Shown here one piece after another: positions 16,249 through 25,004 of a stretch of 56,923 bases of DNA (position 1 is the first letter of the stretch; every line of letters starts with the position of its first letter). A program made the translations under genes and the position numbers. Source of the DNA: CAYSCX01 sp964429575 (GTDB lineage Bacteria > Desulfobacterota > Binatia > Binatales > Binataceae); NCBI GenBank assembly GCA_964429575.1, contig CAYSCX010000016.1, positions 1 to 56,923 of the forward strand, given 5' to 3'. The notes under the pieces were generated by a model. That model was not told the DNA's origin. It saw only the letters and a list, made by a program, of their open reading frames with translations, and searched no databases.

Positions 16249-17610
16249 ATGGCGCCCGAAGACGCGAAAACATCGCGCCACGTGATCGCACTCGTGGGTG
16301 CCGCGACCGCCGGATCCGAAATCGCGCGCATTCTCGCCGACCGCGGTGCGCTCGTCATCGTAATCGAGCAGAATCCGCGCCCCTACGGCAAGATCGAGGA
16401 CGGCCTGCCGCGCTGGCACGTCAAGCAACGCAAGGACGAATACGAGCGCATCAACTCCCGACTGAGCCATCCCAGCATCGAGTATGTGCCGCTCACGCGG
16501 CTTGGCCGCGACATCGACTTTGAGGACCTCAGGCTAAACTGGCAGCTCAACGCCATCGTGTTGACACACGGTGCGTGGCGCGACCGTCCATTTCCAATCG
16601 AAGGTGCGGACCGGTTCGTCGATCGCGGACTCCTCTATCAGAACCCGCTCATCTACTGGTTCAACCACTTCATTGAGAAGTCGTACGACGGACCGCGCTA
16701 TGAACTTTCTGCGGGAGCAATCGTAGTGGGCGGTGGCCTCGCGTCGATCGACGTCGTCAAGGTGCTGCAGATCGAGATGGCGCTCAAGGCGCTTCGCGAG
16801 CGCGGAATCGACGAGGAGATGCTTCGGCTGGAGCGCGAGGGGTTGGATCCGGTGCTCGAGAGCCACCGGCTCAAGTACTCGGACCTTGGCGTCGCGCCGT
16901 GCAAACTCTACTACCGCCGCCGCGTGCTCGACATGCCACTCTCCGACATTGCGCCCGATGCGCCCGCGAAACGCGCCGACGCACTCCGACAGGCGCGCGC
17001 CAAGATCCTTGATAAGGCGATGCGCAAGTATCTGTTCGAGTTCCAGGAGCTGCGAGCCCCGATCGGTCTCGTCGTCGAGAATGATCGGATGGTTGGCGTC
17101 AACTTCAGCCGCACCGAGGTGACCGATGGACGAGTGAATTTGGTCCCTGGCGACAACCTCGAAGCACGCTCGCCGCTTACGGTCAGCTCCATCGGCAGCA
17201 TCCCGGAGCCGATTCCCGGAATTCCGCACCGTGGCGAGGTGTATGAATACGCCGACCCGAAGATCGGGCTTCTAATGCCGGGAGCGACCGCCGTGTTTGC
17301 GGCCGGCAATGTGCTGACCGGCAAGGGCAATATCAAGGATTCGCTGGAGAGCGGCACCGAGATTGGTACGCGTGTCGCCGAGGCATATCTCGGGTTGAGC
17401 GATGAGCAGATCGATTTCTCGGCCGGCGCGCGAAACGCCGCAGCATCGCAGGCGAATACGATCGGCAATGCGATCTCTCCGCATCCCAAGCTCGCACCCG
17501 CGGCGGTCGAGGCCATCGTCAAGCGCGTCCGCGAGCGTCAACGCGCGGTCGGCTACGACGGAAACTACCGCGCGTGGCTCGAGCGTGTTACGCCGCCCGA
17601 TCTTCAGTAG
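16249..17610 (+). CDS. GltD-like FAD/NAD(P) oxidoreductase
   Basis: 453 residues from the ATG at 16249. The first dinucleotide fold is IALVGAATAGSEIARILADR, a variant of GxGxxG in which the central glycine is Ala. The second NAD(P) fold is AIVVGGGLASIDVVKVLQ. The C-terminal FAD-contact region is ATAVFAAGNVLTGKGNIKDS. The layout resembles the glutamate synthase small subunit, but there is no N-terminal iron-sulfur domain and no large subunit nearby. It is likely an electron-transfer flavoprotein with an unknown partner. Confidence 0.7.
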   Translation: MAPEDAKTSRHVIALVGAATAGSEIARILADRGALVIVIEQNPRPYGKIEDGLPRWHVKQRKDEYERINSRLSHPSIEYVPLTRLGRDIDFEDLRLNWQLNAIVLTHGAWRDRPFPIEGADRFVDRGLLYQNPLIYWFNHFIEKSYDGPRYELSAGAIVVGGGLASIDVVKVLQIEMALKALRERGIDEEMLRLEREGLDPVLESHRLKYSDLGVAPCKLYYRRRVLDMPLSDIAPDAPAKRADALRQARAKILDKAMRKYLFEFQELRAPIGLVVENDRMVGVNFSRTEVTDGRVNLVPGDNLEARSPLTVSSIGSIPEPIPGIPHRGEVYEYADPKIGLLMPGATAVFAAGNVLTGKGNIKDSLESGTEIGTRVAEAYLGLSDEQIDFSAGARNAAASQANTIGNAISPHPKLAPAAVEAIVKRVRERQRAVGYDGNYRAWLERVTPPDLQ

Positions 17611-17707
17611 CGCGGGCGGACGCTCGGACGCGCTCCGGCAGCCCGCGCTGCTTTGCCTCGGCGCAACCGCGGTTGTACCCTCGACCGCGTGAAGGCGGAG
17701 GCAAGGC

Positions 17708-18955
17708 GTGGACGACCTCAGGCGAACTGATCCCGAGATTTACGAACTAATCAGGCGCGAGGAGCAGTACGAGCTGGACTCTGTCCGGCTCATCCCGTCG
17801 GAGAACTACGTGTCGCGCGCGGTGCTCGAAGCGACCGGCTCGGTCCTCACCAACAAGTACTCGGAGGGCTACTCAGGGCGCCGCTACTACGAGGGTCAGC
17901 GCTATATCGACGAGCTCGAATCGCTGGTCATCGAGCGCGCGAAAAAGCTTTTCGGCGTCGAGCATGCCAACGTCCAGCCTTACTCCGGTTCGCCGGCGAA
18001 CCTCGCGGTCTATTTCGGCCTGCTCAAGCAGGGTGAAACGCTGATGGGACTCGCACTCCCGCACGGCGGACATCTCACCCACGGCTGGAATGTGAGCATC
18101 ACGGGCACGTTCTGGCGCGCTGTGCAGTACACAGTCGATCGCGAGACCGAACTGATCGATCTCGATGCGGTCCGCGATCTCGCGCGCAAGGAGCGCCCCA
18201 AGATAATCGTTACGGGTGCGACCGCTTATCCGCGTCTGTTCGACTTCAAGGGTTTCGCCGATATTGCGAAGGAGGTTGGCGCGCTGCTGCTCGCAGACAT
18301 CTCGCACATCGCCGGCCTCATCGTCGCCGGAGTCCATCCCGATCCCGCGCCATACGCCGACGTGATCACCACGACGACGCACAAGACGCTGCGCGGTCCG
18401 CGCGGCGCGATGATCTTGTGCCGCCAGATGTATGCCGGCGCGATCGATAAAGCCGTCTTCCCCGGCTTGCAGGGCGGTCCGCACAACCACACGACCGCAG
18501 CGATCGGTGTCGCACTCAAGGAAGCATCGACCCCCGAATTCAAGCAGTACGGCCGGCAAATCGTCGCCAATGCGAAGGCGCTTGCCGAAGAGCTGCTCGC
18601 CCGCGGGTTCCGCCTCGTTTCAGGCGGCACCGACAATCATCTGATCCTCGTCGATCTCACGAACAAGAAAGTAATTGGAAAGAAGGCTGCGCGCGCGCTC
18701 GACCGCGCCGGCATCATCGGCAACTACAACACCGTGCCTTACGATCCGCGCAAGCCGTTCAGCCCAAGTGGGCTGCGTCTGGGCACCCCCGCGGTCACGT
18801 CGCGCGGGATGCGCGAAGCCGAGATGAAACAGATTGGTGCATGGATCGACGAGGCGATCGCCAACATTGACGACGAGCCGCGCCTGGGGCGCATCGCCGG
18901 CGACGTCGCGGCGTTTTGCCGAAGCTTCCCCGCCCCCGGCATCGCGCTCAGCTAA
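17708..18955 (+). CDS. glyA: Serine hydroxymethyltransferase
   Basis: 415 residues, normal length. PLP enzyme that interconverts serine and glycine with tetrahydrofolate, feeding one-carbon metabolism. Signatures are RLIPSENYVS, SEGYSGRRYYEGQ, the PLP-Asp region LLADISHIAGL and the Schiff-base lysine in TTTTHKTLRGPRG. The start is GTG 17708 with an AGGC-rich ribosome site upstream. A VOC/HpaB pair follows on the same strand after ~120 bases. It may be housekeeping or may supply one-carbon units to the O-methyltransferase further on. Confidence 0.95.
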   Translation: MDDLRRTDPEIYELIRREEQYELDSVRLIPSENYVSRAVLEATGSVLTNKYSEGYSGRRYYEGQRYIDELESLVIERAKKLFGVEHANVQPYSGSPANLAVYFGLLKQGETLMGLALPHGGHLTHGWNVSITGTFWRAVQYTVDRETELIDLDAVRDLARKERPKIIVTGATAYPRLFDFKGFADIAKEVGALLLADISHIAGLIVAGVHPDPAPYADVITTTTHKTLRGPRGAMILCRQMYAGAIDKAVFPGLQGGPHNHTTAAIGVALKEASTPEFKQYGRQIVANAKALAEELLARGFRLVSGGTDNHLILVDLTNKKVIGKKAARALDRAGIIGNYNTVPYDPRKPFSPSGLRLGTPAVTSRGMREAEMKQIGAWIDEAIANIDDEPRLGRIAGDVAAFCRSFPAPGIALS

Positions 18956-19077
18956 TCGGCGCGGCGGGCCTCAGGCGCGTTGGCAAGGCGGGTCGGTTTG
19001 TCCTAGATTTGGTCGCGACGCCGCCGGGCTTCCAGGTTCCGCGTTCGCCGCAATGGTCTTCGGGGAGGCTACCAATC

Positions 19078-19572
19078 ATGATTCGCACGGAACGAATCGG
19101 TCACGTGGTCTTGAAAGTGCGAGACTTGAAGCGCTCAGTCGAATTCTACAACGGAGTCCTTGGACTCGACGTGATGAGCGAAGCAGGCGGGCTGCGGATG
19201 GCCTTTCTGGCGAGCAATCGCCGCGACCATCATGAAATCGGACTGATTGAGGTGGGTCCCCAGGCGGAGCTTCCCGCGTGGAGCCAGCTCGGGCTGGTCC
19301 ACATCGCTTTCCGCCTTCGCAGCCAAGAGGACTTGCAAGCCGCCTACGCCGAATTCAAACAGCGCGGCGTGCCGATTGCTTTCACCGTCAACCACGGCAT
19401 CACCAACAGCGTTTACTTTCTCGATCCGGACGGGCACCAGCTCGAGGTCTATTGCGATAACCCACCCGAAGAGGTGGCGCGCATGCGCGACGGCTATACC
19501 GGAATGGACAAGCTTGAGTTCGCGCCCGATGATCCCGGGCTCGCCGACTTTTTCGCGCAGATGCGCAACTGA
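19078..19572 (+). CDS. VOC-family protein, single-domain extradiol-dioxygenase-like
   Basis: 164 residues, one vicinal-oxygen-chelate module. Likely metal ligands are His in RIGHVVLKV, His in LGLVHIAFRL and Glu in GHQLEVY: the 2-His-1-carboxylate triad of type I extradiol dioxygenases, also used in some glyoxalases. It lies 25 bases before an HpaB-like phenol hydroxylase gene, so ring cleavage or sensing of a catechol is the natural guess. It could instead be an isomerase or a binding protein. Confidence 0.8.
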   Translation: MIRTERIGHVVLKVRDLKRSVEFYNGVLGLDVMSEAGGLRMAFLASNRRDHHEIGLIEVGPQAELPAWSQLGLVHIAFRLRSQEDLQAAYAEFKQRGVPIAFTVNHGITNSVYFLDPDGHQLEVYCDNPPEEVARMRDGYTGMDKLEFAPDDPGLADFFAQMRN

Positions 19573-19597
19573 GTCCGCGCGATTCGCTGCCAACAAC

Positions 19598-21049
19598 ATG
19601 GGCATCCGCACCGGCTCCCAGTACCGCGACAGTCTCAGGGACGGTCGCACCGTGTATATCAACGGCGAGCGCGTCAAGGATGTCACTTCCTATCCCGCGT
19701 TCGAGGGCGTGGTCGAAACCCTGTGCGAGCTTTACGACCTGCAGCATGAGCACACCGACCTGCTCTGTTACCCATCGCCACGCACCGACGCTCCCGTGAG
19801 CCTCTCATTCCTGATGGCCGAGAACGTCGAGCAGGTCCAGCGGCGATGCCGTGCCGAGGAATTTCGGGCCGAGGCGACTTTCGGCATGATGGGGCGGCTG
19901 CCCGATTTCTGCAACGCGCTGGTCACTGATTCCGCAGCCGCGCGTGCGACGATATCGGAGCGCAACCCCCGCTTCGGCGAGAATCTGCTGCGCTACTATG
20001 AGGCGTGCCGCGACAACGACTGGTGTCTCACACACACGCTGGTTGACCCACAGATCGACCGCTCCAAAGGTCCCGGCGAACTGGACGACCCGTTCCTCGC
20101 CCTGAGACTCGTGCGCGAGACGGATCGCGGAATCATGGTCCGCGGCGCGCGCATGCTCTCGACACTCGCCCCGTTTGCCAACGAACTGTGGGTCGGACCG
20201 TTTTATCCTCGCAAGCCGGGCGAAGAACCGTACGCGCTCTGTTTCGCGCTGCCCATGGAGACGCCCGGGCTCAAGTTCATCTGTCGCGAGAGCTACGACG
20301 GCCGCCGCGGCGCCTTCGACCGTCCGCTGTCCTCGCGGTTCGACGAAGGCGATGCGCTGGCGGTGTTCGACGATGTGCTGGTGCCGTGGGAACGCGTCTT
20401 CATCAACGGCGACATCGACGCCTGCAACTATCTGCTTCAGAACGCGCCCGGCTACGCCGCGCTCCAGGGCGTCATCCGCGGCACGGTCAAGATGAAGTTT
20501 CTCACCGGTCTTGCCTGCTACCTGGCCGAAACCATCGGTCGCTCGGAGCTGCTGCATGTTCAGGCCCAGCTTGGCGAGCTGGTCGCGTACACCGAGATGC
20601 TCGGGGGGCTTATCGCCAATGCGGCCGCCGAGGTTGCGGCAGCACGGCAGGACCGCTCCACGTCCCGGTCACTCGCAGCGGTCCTGTTTGTCTTCATGCC
20701 CGAGGTACAGGTGCGCGCCGTTGAGGTGATTCGGCGCCTGAGCGGCAGCGGGCTGATCATGACACCCACGGAACGCGACTTCGCAAGTACCGAAATCGCC
20801 GCCTACGTCGAAAAATACCTGCGCGGCAGGGACGTGCCGGCGAGGCGGCGGGTGCAACTTTTCAAGCTCGCGTGGGACCTGATTGGCGAGGCGTTCGGCG
20901 GCCGGCAACTTCAATACGAGTGGTTTTATGCAGGCGACCCAATGCTCAACCGCGCGAGATTCTACCGGTCACATTCCGTCGCGAAATACAAGGCGATGGT
21001 GGATAAGCTGCTCTCAGGCACCGGTGGTGGCGGGAGAGATCGCCGTTAA
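19598..21049 (+). CDS. 4-hydroxyphenylacetate 3-hydroxylase (HpaB)-family FADH2-dependent monooxygenase
   Basis: 483 residues, the usual size of HpaB large subunits, which use reduced FAD from a separate reductase to ortho-hydroxylate phenols. Family landmarks are FGMMGRLPDFCNAL, LTHTLVDPQIDRSK with the flavin-site His, and the C-terminal acyl-CoA-dehydrogenase-like helices (LAWDLIGEAFGGRQLQYE). No HpaC-type reductase is in the window. It sits between a VOC protein and a diiron-fold protein on one strand. The related 4-hydroxybutyryl-CoA dehydratase is less likely: its iron-sulfur cysteine set is not apparent. Confidence 0.82.
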   Translation: MGIRTGSQYRDSLRDGRTVYINGERVKDVTSYPAFEGVVETLCELYDLQHEHTDLLCYPSPRTDAPVSLSFLMAENVEQVQRRCRAEEFRAEATFGMMGRLPDFCNALVTDSAAARATISERNPRFGENLLRYYEACRDNDWCLTHTLVDPQIDRSKGPGELDDPFLALRLVRETDRGIMVRGARMLSTLAPFANELWVGPFYPRKPGEEPYALCFALPMETPGLKFICRESYDGRRGAFDRPLSSRFDEGDALAVFDDVLVPWERVFINGDIDACNYLLQNAPGYAALQGVIRGTVKMKFLTGLACYLAETIGRSELLHVQAQLGELVAYTEMLGGLIANAAAEVAAARQDRSTSRSLAAVLFVFMPEVQVRAVEVIRRLSGSGLIMTPTERDFASTEIAAYVEKYLRGRDVPARRRVQLFKLAWDLIGEAFGGRQLQYEWFYAGDPMLNRARFYRSHSVAKYKAMVDKLLSGTGGGGRDRR

Positions 21050-21190
21050 AGAGCCACTGATGGAGCGGCCATTGACCCGCCGATACGGCAGCAGGCTTCA
21101 CCGCGCGCGCACGGCTGGACCTGCGCCCGGTTCAAGACCGGCGCGCGCTGATTCACATGATCAAGTGTCACGTCAAAGTGGAGGATCGCC

Positions 21191-21931
21191 ATGATGACAC
21201 CGGAGAGTTTTGTCAACGAGTTGCGCGAGTACATCGAGCGCGAGGATGAACGTCCGCTGCTGGGGCTCAGCTTCTATAAGGGCGTGGTCAGCGGCGAGCT
21301 TTCGCGCGATCAGCTCAAGCGCTGGGCGATTAATCTGTTCTACCTGACCGGCCAGCACATCCGCGCTTTCGGCGGCATATTCCTCAACACCGGCCTCACA
21401 CCGCTGGACCAGAAAATCCGCCGCCACATCGTCGAGAACCTCATGGACGAGGAGACCACCATGGGCCGGGGTGACGACGCCCACTGGAAGCTCTCGATGC
21501 GCCTGGCCACAGCTCTCGGTGCTTCCGAAGACGAGCTGGCGCACCCGGTGGTGGCCGCAGAGGCGGTCGATTACGTCAATTGGGTCATCGAGCTCGGACG
21601 AAAGGAGTACGGACTCGTCACGCTCGCCGCCATGTCGATCGGGGGCGAGACCCGCAGCGATGGCGCGGGCGGCGGAATGATGCGAGCGCTCAAGGAACGC
21701 TACGGCTTGACGCGCCCCGACCTCGAATTCTTCTATGCTCACATGGGCGAGGCCGAGGCGCACGGCGAGCCCGTCTATGAGATGGTCCGCGAGTACGCAA
21801 CCAGCGACGACCTGCAGCGAAGGATCCGCGAGGCTGTGCACACTTGGTGCGCGAAATTTAGCGCCGCGCAGGAAGCCGGCTACCAGGTCGCTCTGGGACT
21901 GCAGCCCGGCGTGGAAGCGCCGCTGGCGTAG
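21191..21931 (+). CDS. Heme-oxygenase-like diiron-fold protein (HDO1)
   Basis: About 246 residues of the TenA/PqqC/CADD fold. Aligned to the second copy in this window, metal-ligand positions are E87/E88, H98, E153, H184 and H191. Position 188, where the family motif H-x3-D-x2-H expects Asp, is Ala (HMGEAEAH); E187 and E189 flank it. Family members with a full set use a diiron site to oxidise amines or acids (UndA, SznF, CADD). The altered site makes activity uncertain. ATG 21191 or 21194. It follows the HpaB gene by ~140 bases. Confidence 0.72.
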   Translation: MMTPESFVNELREYIEREDERPLLGLSFYKGVVSGELSRDQLKRWAINLFYLTGQHIRAFGGIFLNTGLTPLDQKIRRHIVENLMDEETTMGRGDDAHWKLSMRLATALGASEDELAHPVVAAEAVDYVNWVIELGRKEYGLVTLAAMSIGGETRSDGAGGGMMRALKERYGLTRPDLEFFYAHMGEAEAHGEPVYEMVREYATSDDLQRRIREAVHTWCAKFSAAQEAGYQVALGLQPGVEAPLA

Positions 21932-21951
21932 TTGCAGGTCGCAGCGGGTCC

Positions 21952-22110
21952 CTAGCAGGGTGTTGAGAAAAGCCTCGGAGTCCACAGTGGCATCAAACTC
22001 GTCCTCAACACCCTGCGTAAAAGCTGTCTGCCTTCCTAATCTTCTCCCCCTCCGGGGGAGATGCGAGAGAGGGAGCAGGCTGTTGAAAATGCGTTTTTCA
22101 ACAGCCTGCT
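21952..22110. repeat. CTAG-type double-hairpin element, copy 5 (inverted)
   Basis: It starts CTAGCAGGGTGTTGAG and closes hairpin B with CTCAACACCCTGC. The linker reads in the opposite sense to copies 1-4, and hairpin A ends TTTTTCAACAGCCTGCT. The right border is CTGA instead of CTAG. It lies between two co-directional genes and touches the start region of the next one (ATG 22114), so it may separate HDO1 from the F420 gene transcriptionally. Confidence 0.8.
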
Positions 22111-22113
22111 GAG

Positions 22114-23196
22114 ATGGCACGAATGAAACTCGAACGCGGACTTAATCTCGGATCTCCCTATACGCCCGACATGCAGCCAGGCGCCAAGCCGGCCGAACCA
22201 ACCTGGGCGAGCTTGCGCGATCAGGTCCGCGAGGCCGAAGCGCTCGGCTACGACGCGGTCGTGGCGGTAGAGACCAAGAACGATCCGTACCTAATCCTCG
22301 CGATAGCCGCGCAGGAGCCGTCGAAGCTCCAGCTCGTGACCGGCATCGCGCTCGCATTCACGAAAAGTCCGGTTGCGACCGCCTACACCGCGTGGGACAT
22401 CCAGCGCATGAGCGGCGGGCGGCTCGTGCTCGGCCTCGGTTCGCAGGTGAAGGGACACGTCACGCGGCGATTCGGGATGCCGTGGTCGAAACCCGCGCGA
22501 CGAATGAAGGATTACGTTCGTGCGATGCGAGCGGTCTGGCATTCGTGGCAGACCGGCGAACCTCTCAAGTTCGACAGCGAGCACTACAAGCTCAATCTGA
22601 TGACGCCCAACTTTGCGCCGCCGCCTGTGTCGAATCCGAAGATCCCGGTTCACATCGCTGCCGTGCAGGAGCGCATGCTCCAGGTTGCAGGCGAGGTCGG
22701 CGACGGAGTGCGCCTGCACGGCATCGTCACACGCGACTACCTCGACAAGATCGCGTTCCCGAACCTAAAGAAGGGCTTTGCCAAGTCGGGCCGGCCGGGT
22801 TCCGAGTGGGACAAATTCGAGATCTCCGGTGGCGGCTTCATCTGCACCGCGAAGGACCAGGACGCTCTTGCCAAGGCGATCGACGGCATCAAATCCACCA
22901 TCGCGTTCTATGGTTCGACGCGCTCATACCGCTCGAGCTTTATCCTCGGCGGTTGGGAACGTCAGCAGGAAGAGCTGTTCCGGATGTCGATGGAAGGGAA
23001 GTGGCGCGAAATGTCAAAGGTAGTGAACGAGGAAATGGTCCACGCGTTCGCCGCGGTGGGTACCTACGACGACATCGCCGGAGTGATCAAGAAGCGCTTC
23101 GCCGGAGTGAATCGCCTTGGCTTCGACATTCCGGTTCACAATGATCGCGATCGTGGAGTCTTGAAGGAAATCTTGCAGGACCTCGCGCGGCCCTGA
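22114..23196 (+). CDS. F420-dependent luciferase-like oxidoreductase (LLM class)
   Basis: 360 residues of the luciferase-like TIM-barrel family. Landmarks are QVREAEALGYDAVVAVE, the substrate/cofactor strand QLVTGIALAFTKSPV and SGGRLVLGLGSQVKGH. The closest named group is the TIGR03617-type F420 oxidoreductases. These reduce or oxidise a substrate using coenzyme F420, whose biosynthesis operon lies 20 kb downstream. The start (ATG 22114 or 22123) is only four bases beyond a repeat, so its promoter is probably inside the repeat or upstream of it. The substrate is unknown. Confidence 0.83.
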   Translation: MARMKLERGLNLGSPYTPDMQPGAKPAEPTWASLRDQVREAEALGYDAVVAVETKNDPYLILAIAAQEPSKLQLVTGIALAFTKSPVATAYTAWDIQRMSGGRLVLGLGSQVKGHVTRRFGMPWSKPARRMKDYVRAMRAVWHSWQTGEPLKFDSEHYKLNLMTPNFAPPPVSNPKIPVHIAAVQERMLQVAGEVGDGVRLHGIVTRDYLDKIAFPNLKKGFAKSGRPGSEWDKFEISGGGFICTAKDQDALAKAIDGIKSTIAFYGSTRSYRSSFILGGWERQQEELFRMSMEGKWREMSKVVNEEMVHAFAAVGTYDDIAGVIKKRFAGVNRLGFDIPVHNDRDRGVLKEILQDLARP

Positions 23197-23231
23197 GAAT
23201 CGAAACTCAATCGCACGAAGGAAGGTATTCG

Positions 23232-24251
23232 ATGGGTTCATCATCGGTGCGCAACGCGCCGTCGCCTGTGTCGCTCATATTCGATCTGTGGGCGGCTTCG
23301 CGTACGTATGCCCTGACCGCGGGCATCCGCCTGGACGTGTTCACGCACATCGGCAAGGGCAAACGCAACGTCGCGGAAATTGCTCAAGCCGCCAATGCAT
23401 CTGTACGCGGCATGCGCGGACTCCTCGATGCCTTGGTCGGCATGGGGTATCTCAAAAAGGCTGGCGAGAAGTACTCTCTCACACCGGTGTCCGCTGCCTA
23501 CCTTGTCCGTGGCAGTGACCTTTTCATGGAAGGTGCAGCGGAAGTTGCCGAAATCATTGCTGAGGATTGGACGTGTCTGCCCGATGCGGTGAAAACCGGC
23601 GGGCCCGTGCTTCGCAACCGCACCGCTGAACAGATGTCTGAGTTCTGGCCGCTCCTCGTGAAGCAAATATTCCCGATGAGCTTCACCGCGAGCACCGCGG
23701 CCGCGAAAGGCCTAACGTCTAAGGAGCGCAAGCGGATCGGGCGCATACTCGATATTGGCGCCGGTTCGGGCGCGTGGTCGATCGGATTCGCAAAGGCGAT
23801 TCCGAATGCGCGAGTGACGGTCATCGATCTGCCGGTAGTGGTTCCCGTCACGCGCGAATACGCGCAACGACACGGCGTCGCCGAACGCTACGAGTATCGC
23901 GAGGGCGACTATCACTCGGTGGACTTCGGACGGGATAGCTACGATCTCGCCATCCTGGGCCACATTCTCCACGGCGAGGGCGAGCGGCGGAGCAAGGAAC
24001 TATTGCGGCGAATCAACGATGCGCTGGTTCCCGGTGGATCGCTTCTCATCGCCGAATTTGTTCCCAATGATGATCGGACTGGCCCCGCAATGGCGCTTCT
24101 GTTCGGCCTCAATATGTTGCTGCATGCGCCCGAGGGCGATGTGTTCACGATGCGCGAGTATCGCGAATGGCTGAAGCAGGCGGGCTTCAGCAAGGTCAAG
24201 ACGGTGCGCAATCCGAACGCGCCGTCGCCGCTGATCTTCGCGACGAAGTAG
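23232..24251 (+). CDS. SAM-dependent O-methyltransferase with winged-helix dimerisation domain
   Basis: 339 residues. The N-terminal half (about 10-90) is a winged helix (RTYALTAGIRLDVFTHIGKG, RGLLDAL...GYLKK) as in plant-like and polyketide O-methyltransferases. The SAM-binding motif is ILDIGAGSGAWSIGFAKAIP, followed by acidic DLPVVVP. The catalytic-region His lies in LGHILHGEG. It methylates a hydroxyl of a small aromatic in known relatives. It follows the F420 gene by 35 bases and is probably in the same transcript. Confidence 0.85.
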   Translation: MGSSSVRNAPSPVSLIFDLWAASRTYALTAGIRLDVFTHIGKGKRNVAEIAQAANASVRGMRGLLDALVGMGYLKKAGEKYSLTPVSAAYLVRGSDLFMEGAAEVAEIIAEDWTCLPDAVKTGGPVLRNRTAEQMSEFWPLLVKQIFPMSFTASTAAAKGLTSKERKRIGRILDIGAGSGAWSIGFAKAIPNARVTVIDLPVVVPVTREYAQRHGVAERYEYREGDYHSVDFGRDSYDLAILGHILHGEGERRSKELLRRINDALVPGGSLLIAEFVPNDDRTGPAMALLFGLNMLLHAPEGDVFTMREYREWLKQAGFSKVKTVRNPNAPSPLIFATK

Positions 24252-24269
24252 CAGGGCAGGGCGCGTCGA

Positions 24270-24971
24270 TCACTCGGTCGGCGGATTGATGTCCGCCCAC
24301 AGACGCCACATCAACGCGATGTGCGTCTCGACCGCCCACAACGCTTCCGACGCGGCGCCCTCTGGAATCGCGCGGAAAATCGAACCTGCGCTCGAATCGC
24401 CGTGCTGCTTGTCCACCTCGACATGCACGGAGAAGAAGCGCACGCCATCGTCGTTCAGACCATAGTGTCTGCGTAATCCGTCAATTACGCGCACGTACGC
24501 GTCGGGGTTGAACAGCTCCGATCCGAGACTGATGCCGGCGAGCGTGGTGTACCAGGGCTTGCTGTCCGCCAGCCAATACATCCAGTGGACCATCGCGGTC
24601 GCGTCGGGCGCCATGCGCGCATGTTGCAATTGCTGGCGCGGAATTCCGAGCGCCTCGCCGAACTCGAGATATAGTTCCATGTGCGAGCGGCCCACTCCCG
24701 ACTGGCGCCCGAGTTCTTCTTCGTTGAGGTTTTCGATTATCGCCTTGCGCGCGCCGAAGTCGTCGCACTTCGCGTAGATGAGACCCAGGATGTTCGCGTT
24801 GTGGCCTTTGTTGCCGATGTACAACTGCGTCGCCCAGTGCCGAAGCTGAGCCGGCTCGAGTTGTCCACGAGCGATCTTGTCGATGGTCGGATGATATTTG
24901 AGGGTCGCGCGGTTGCGATCGAGCCGCTCGAACATCGCGGTGAGTTGGTCAAGTCCTCTTGCGACATCCAT
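24270..24971 (-). CDS. Heme-oxygenase-like diiron oxidase (HDO2)
   Basis: 233 residues, a paralogue of the 21.2 kb protein with nearly the same residue spacing. The full metal set is visible: E84-E86 (NEEELG), H97, E152 (LGSELF) and H183-x3-D187-x2-H190 (HVEVDKQH). This is the arrangement of characterised O2-activating HDO enzymes. GGAGGAG lies eight bases before the ATG. It is the last gene of a leftward group, 33 bases after the aryl-AMP ligase, so an activated or free aromatic or amino acid may be the substrate (inference). Confidence 0.8.
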   Translation of the reverse strand: MDVARGLDQLTAMFERLDRNRATLKYHPTIDKIARGQLEPAQLRHWATQLYIGNKGHNANILGLIYAKCDDFGARKAIIENLNEEELGRQSGVGRSHMELYLEFGEALGIPRQQLQHARMAPDATAMVHWMYWLADSKPWYTTLAGISLGSELFNPDAYVRVIDGLRRHYGLNDDGVRFFSVHVEVDKQHGDSSAGSIFRAIPEGAASEALWAVETHIALMWRLWADINPPTE

Positions 24972-25004
24972 CGAATATGCTCCTCCCGCGACCGCGCGAG
25001 TGCT

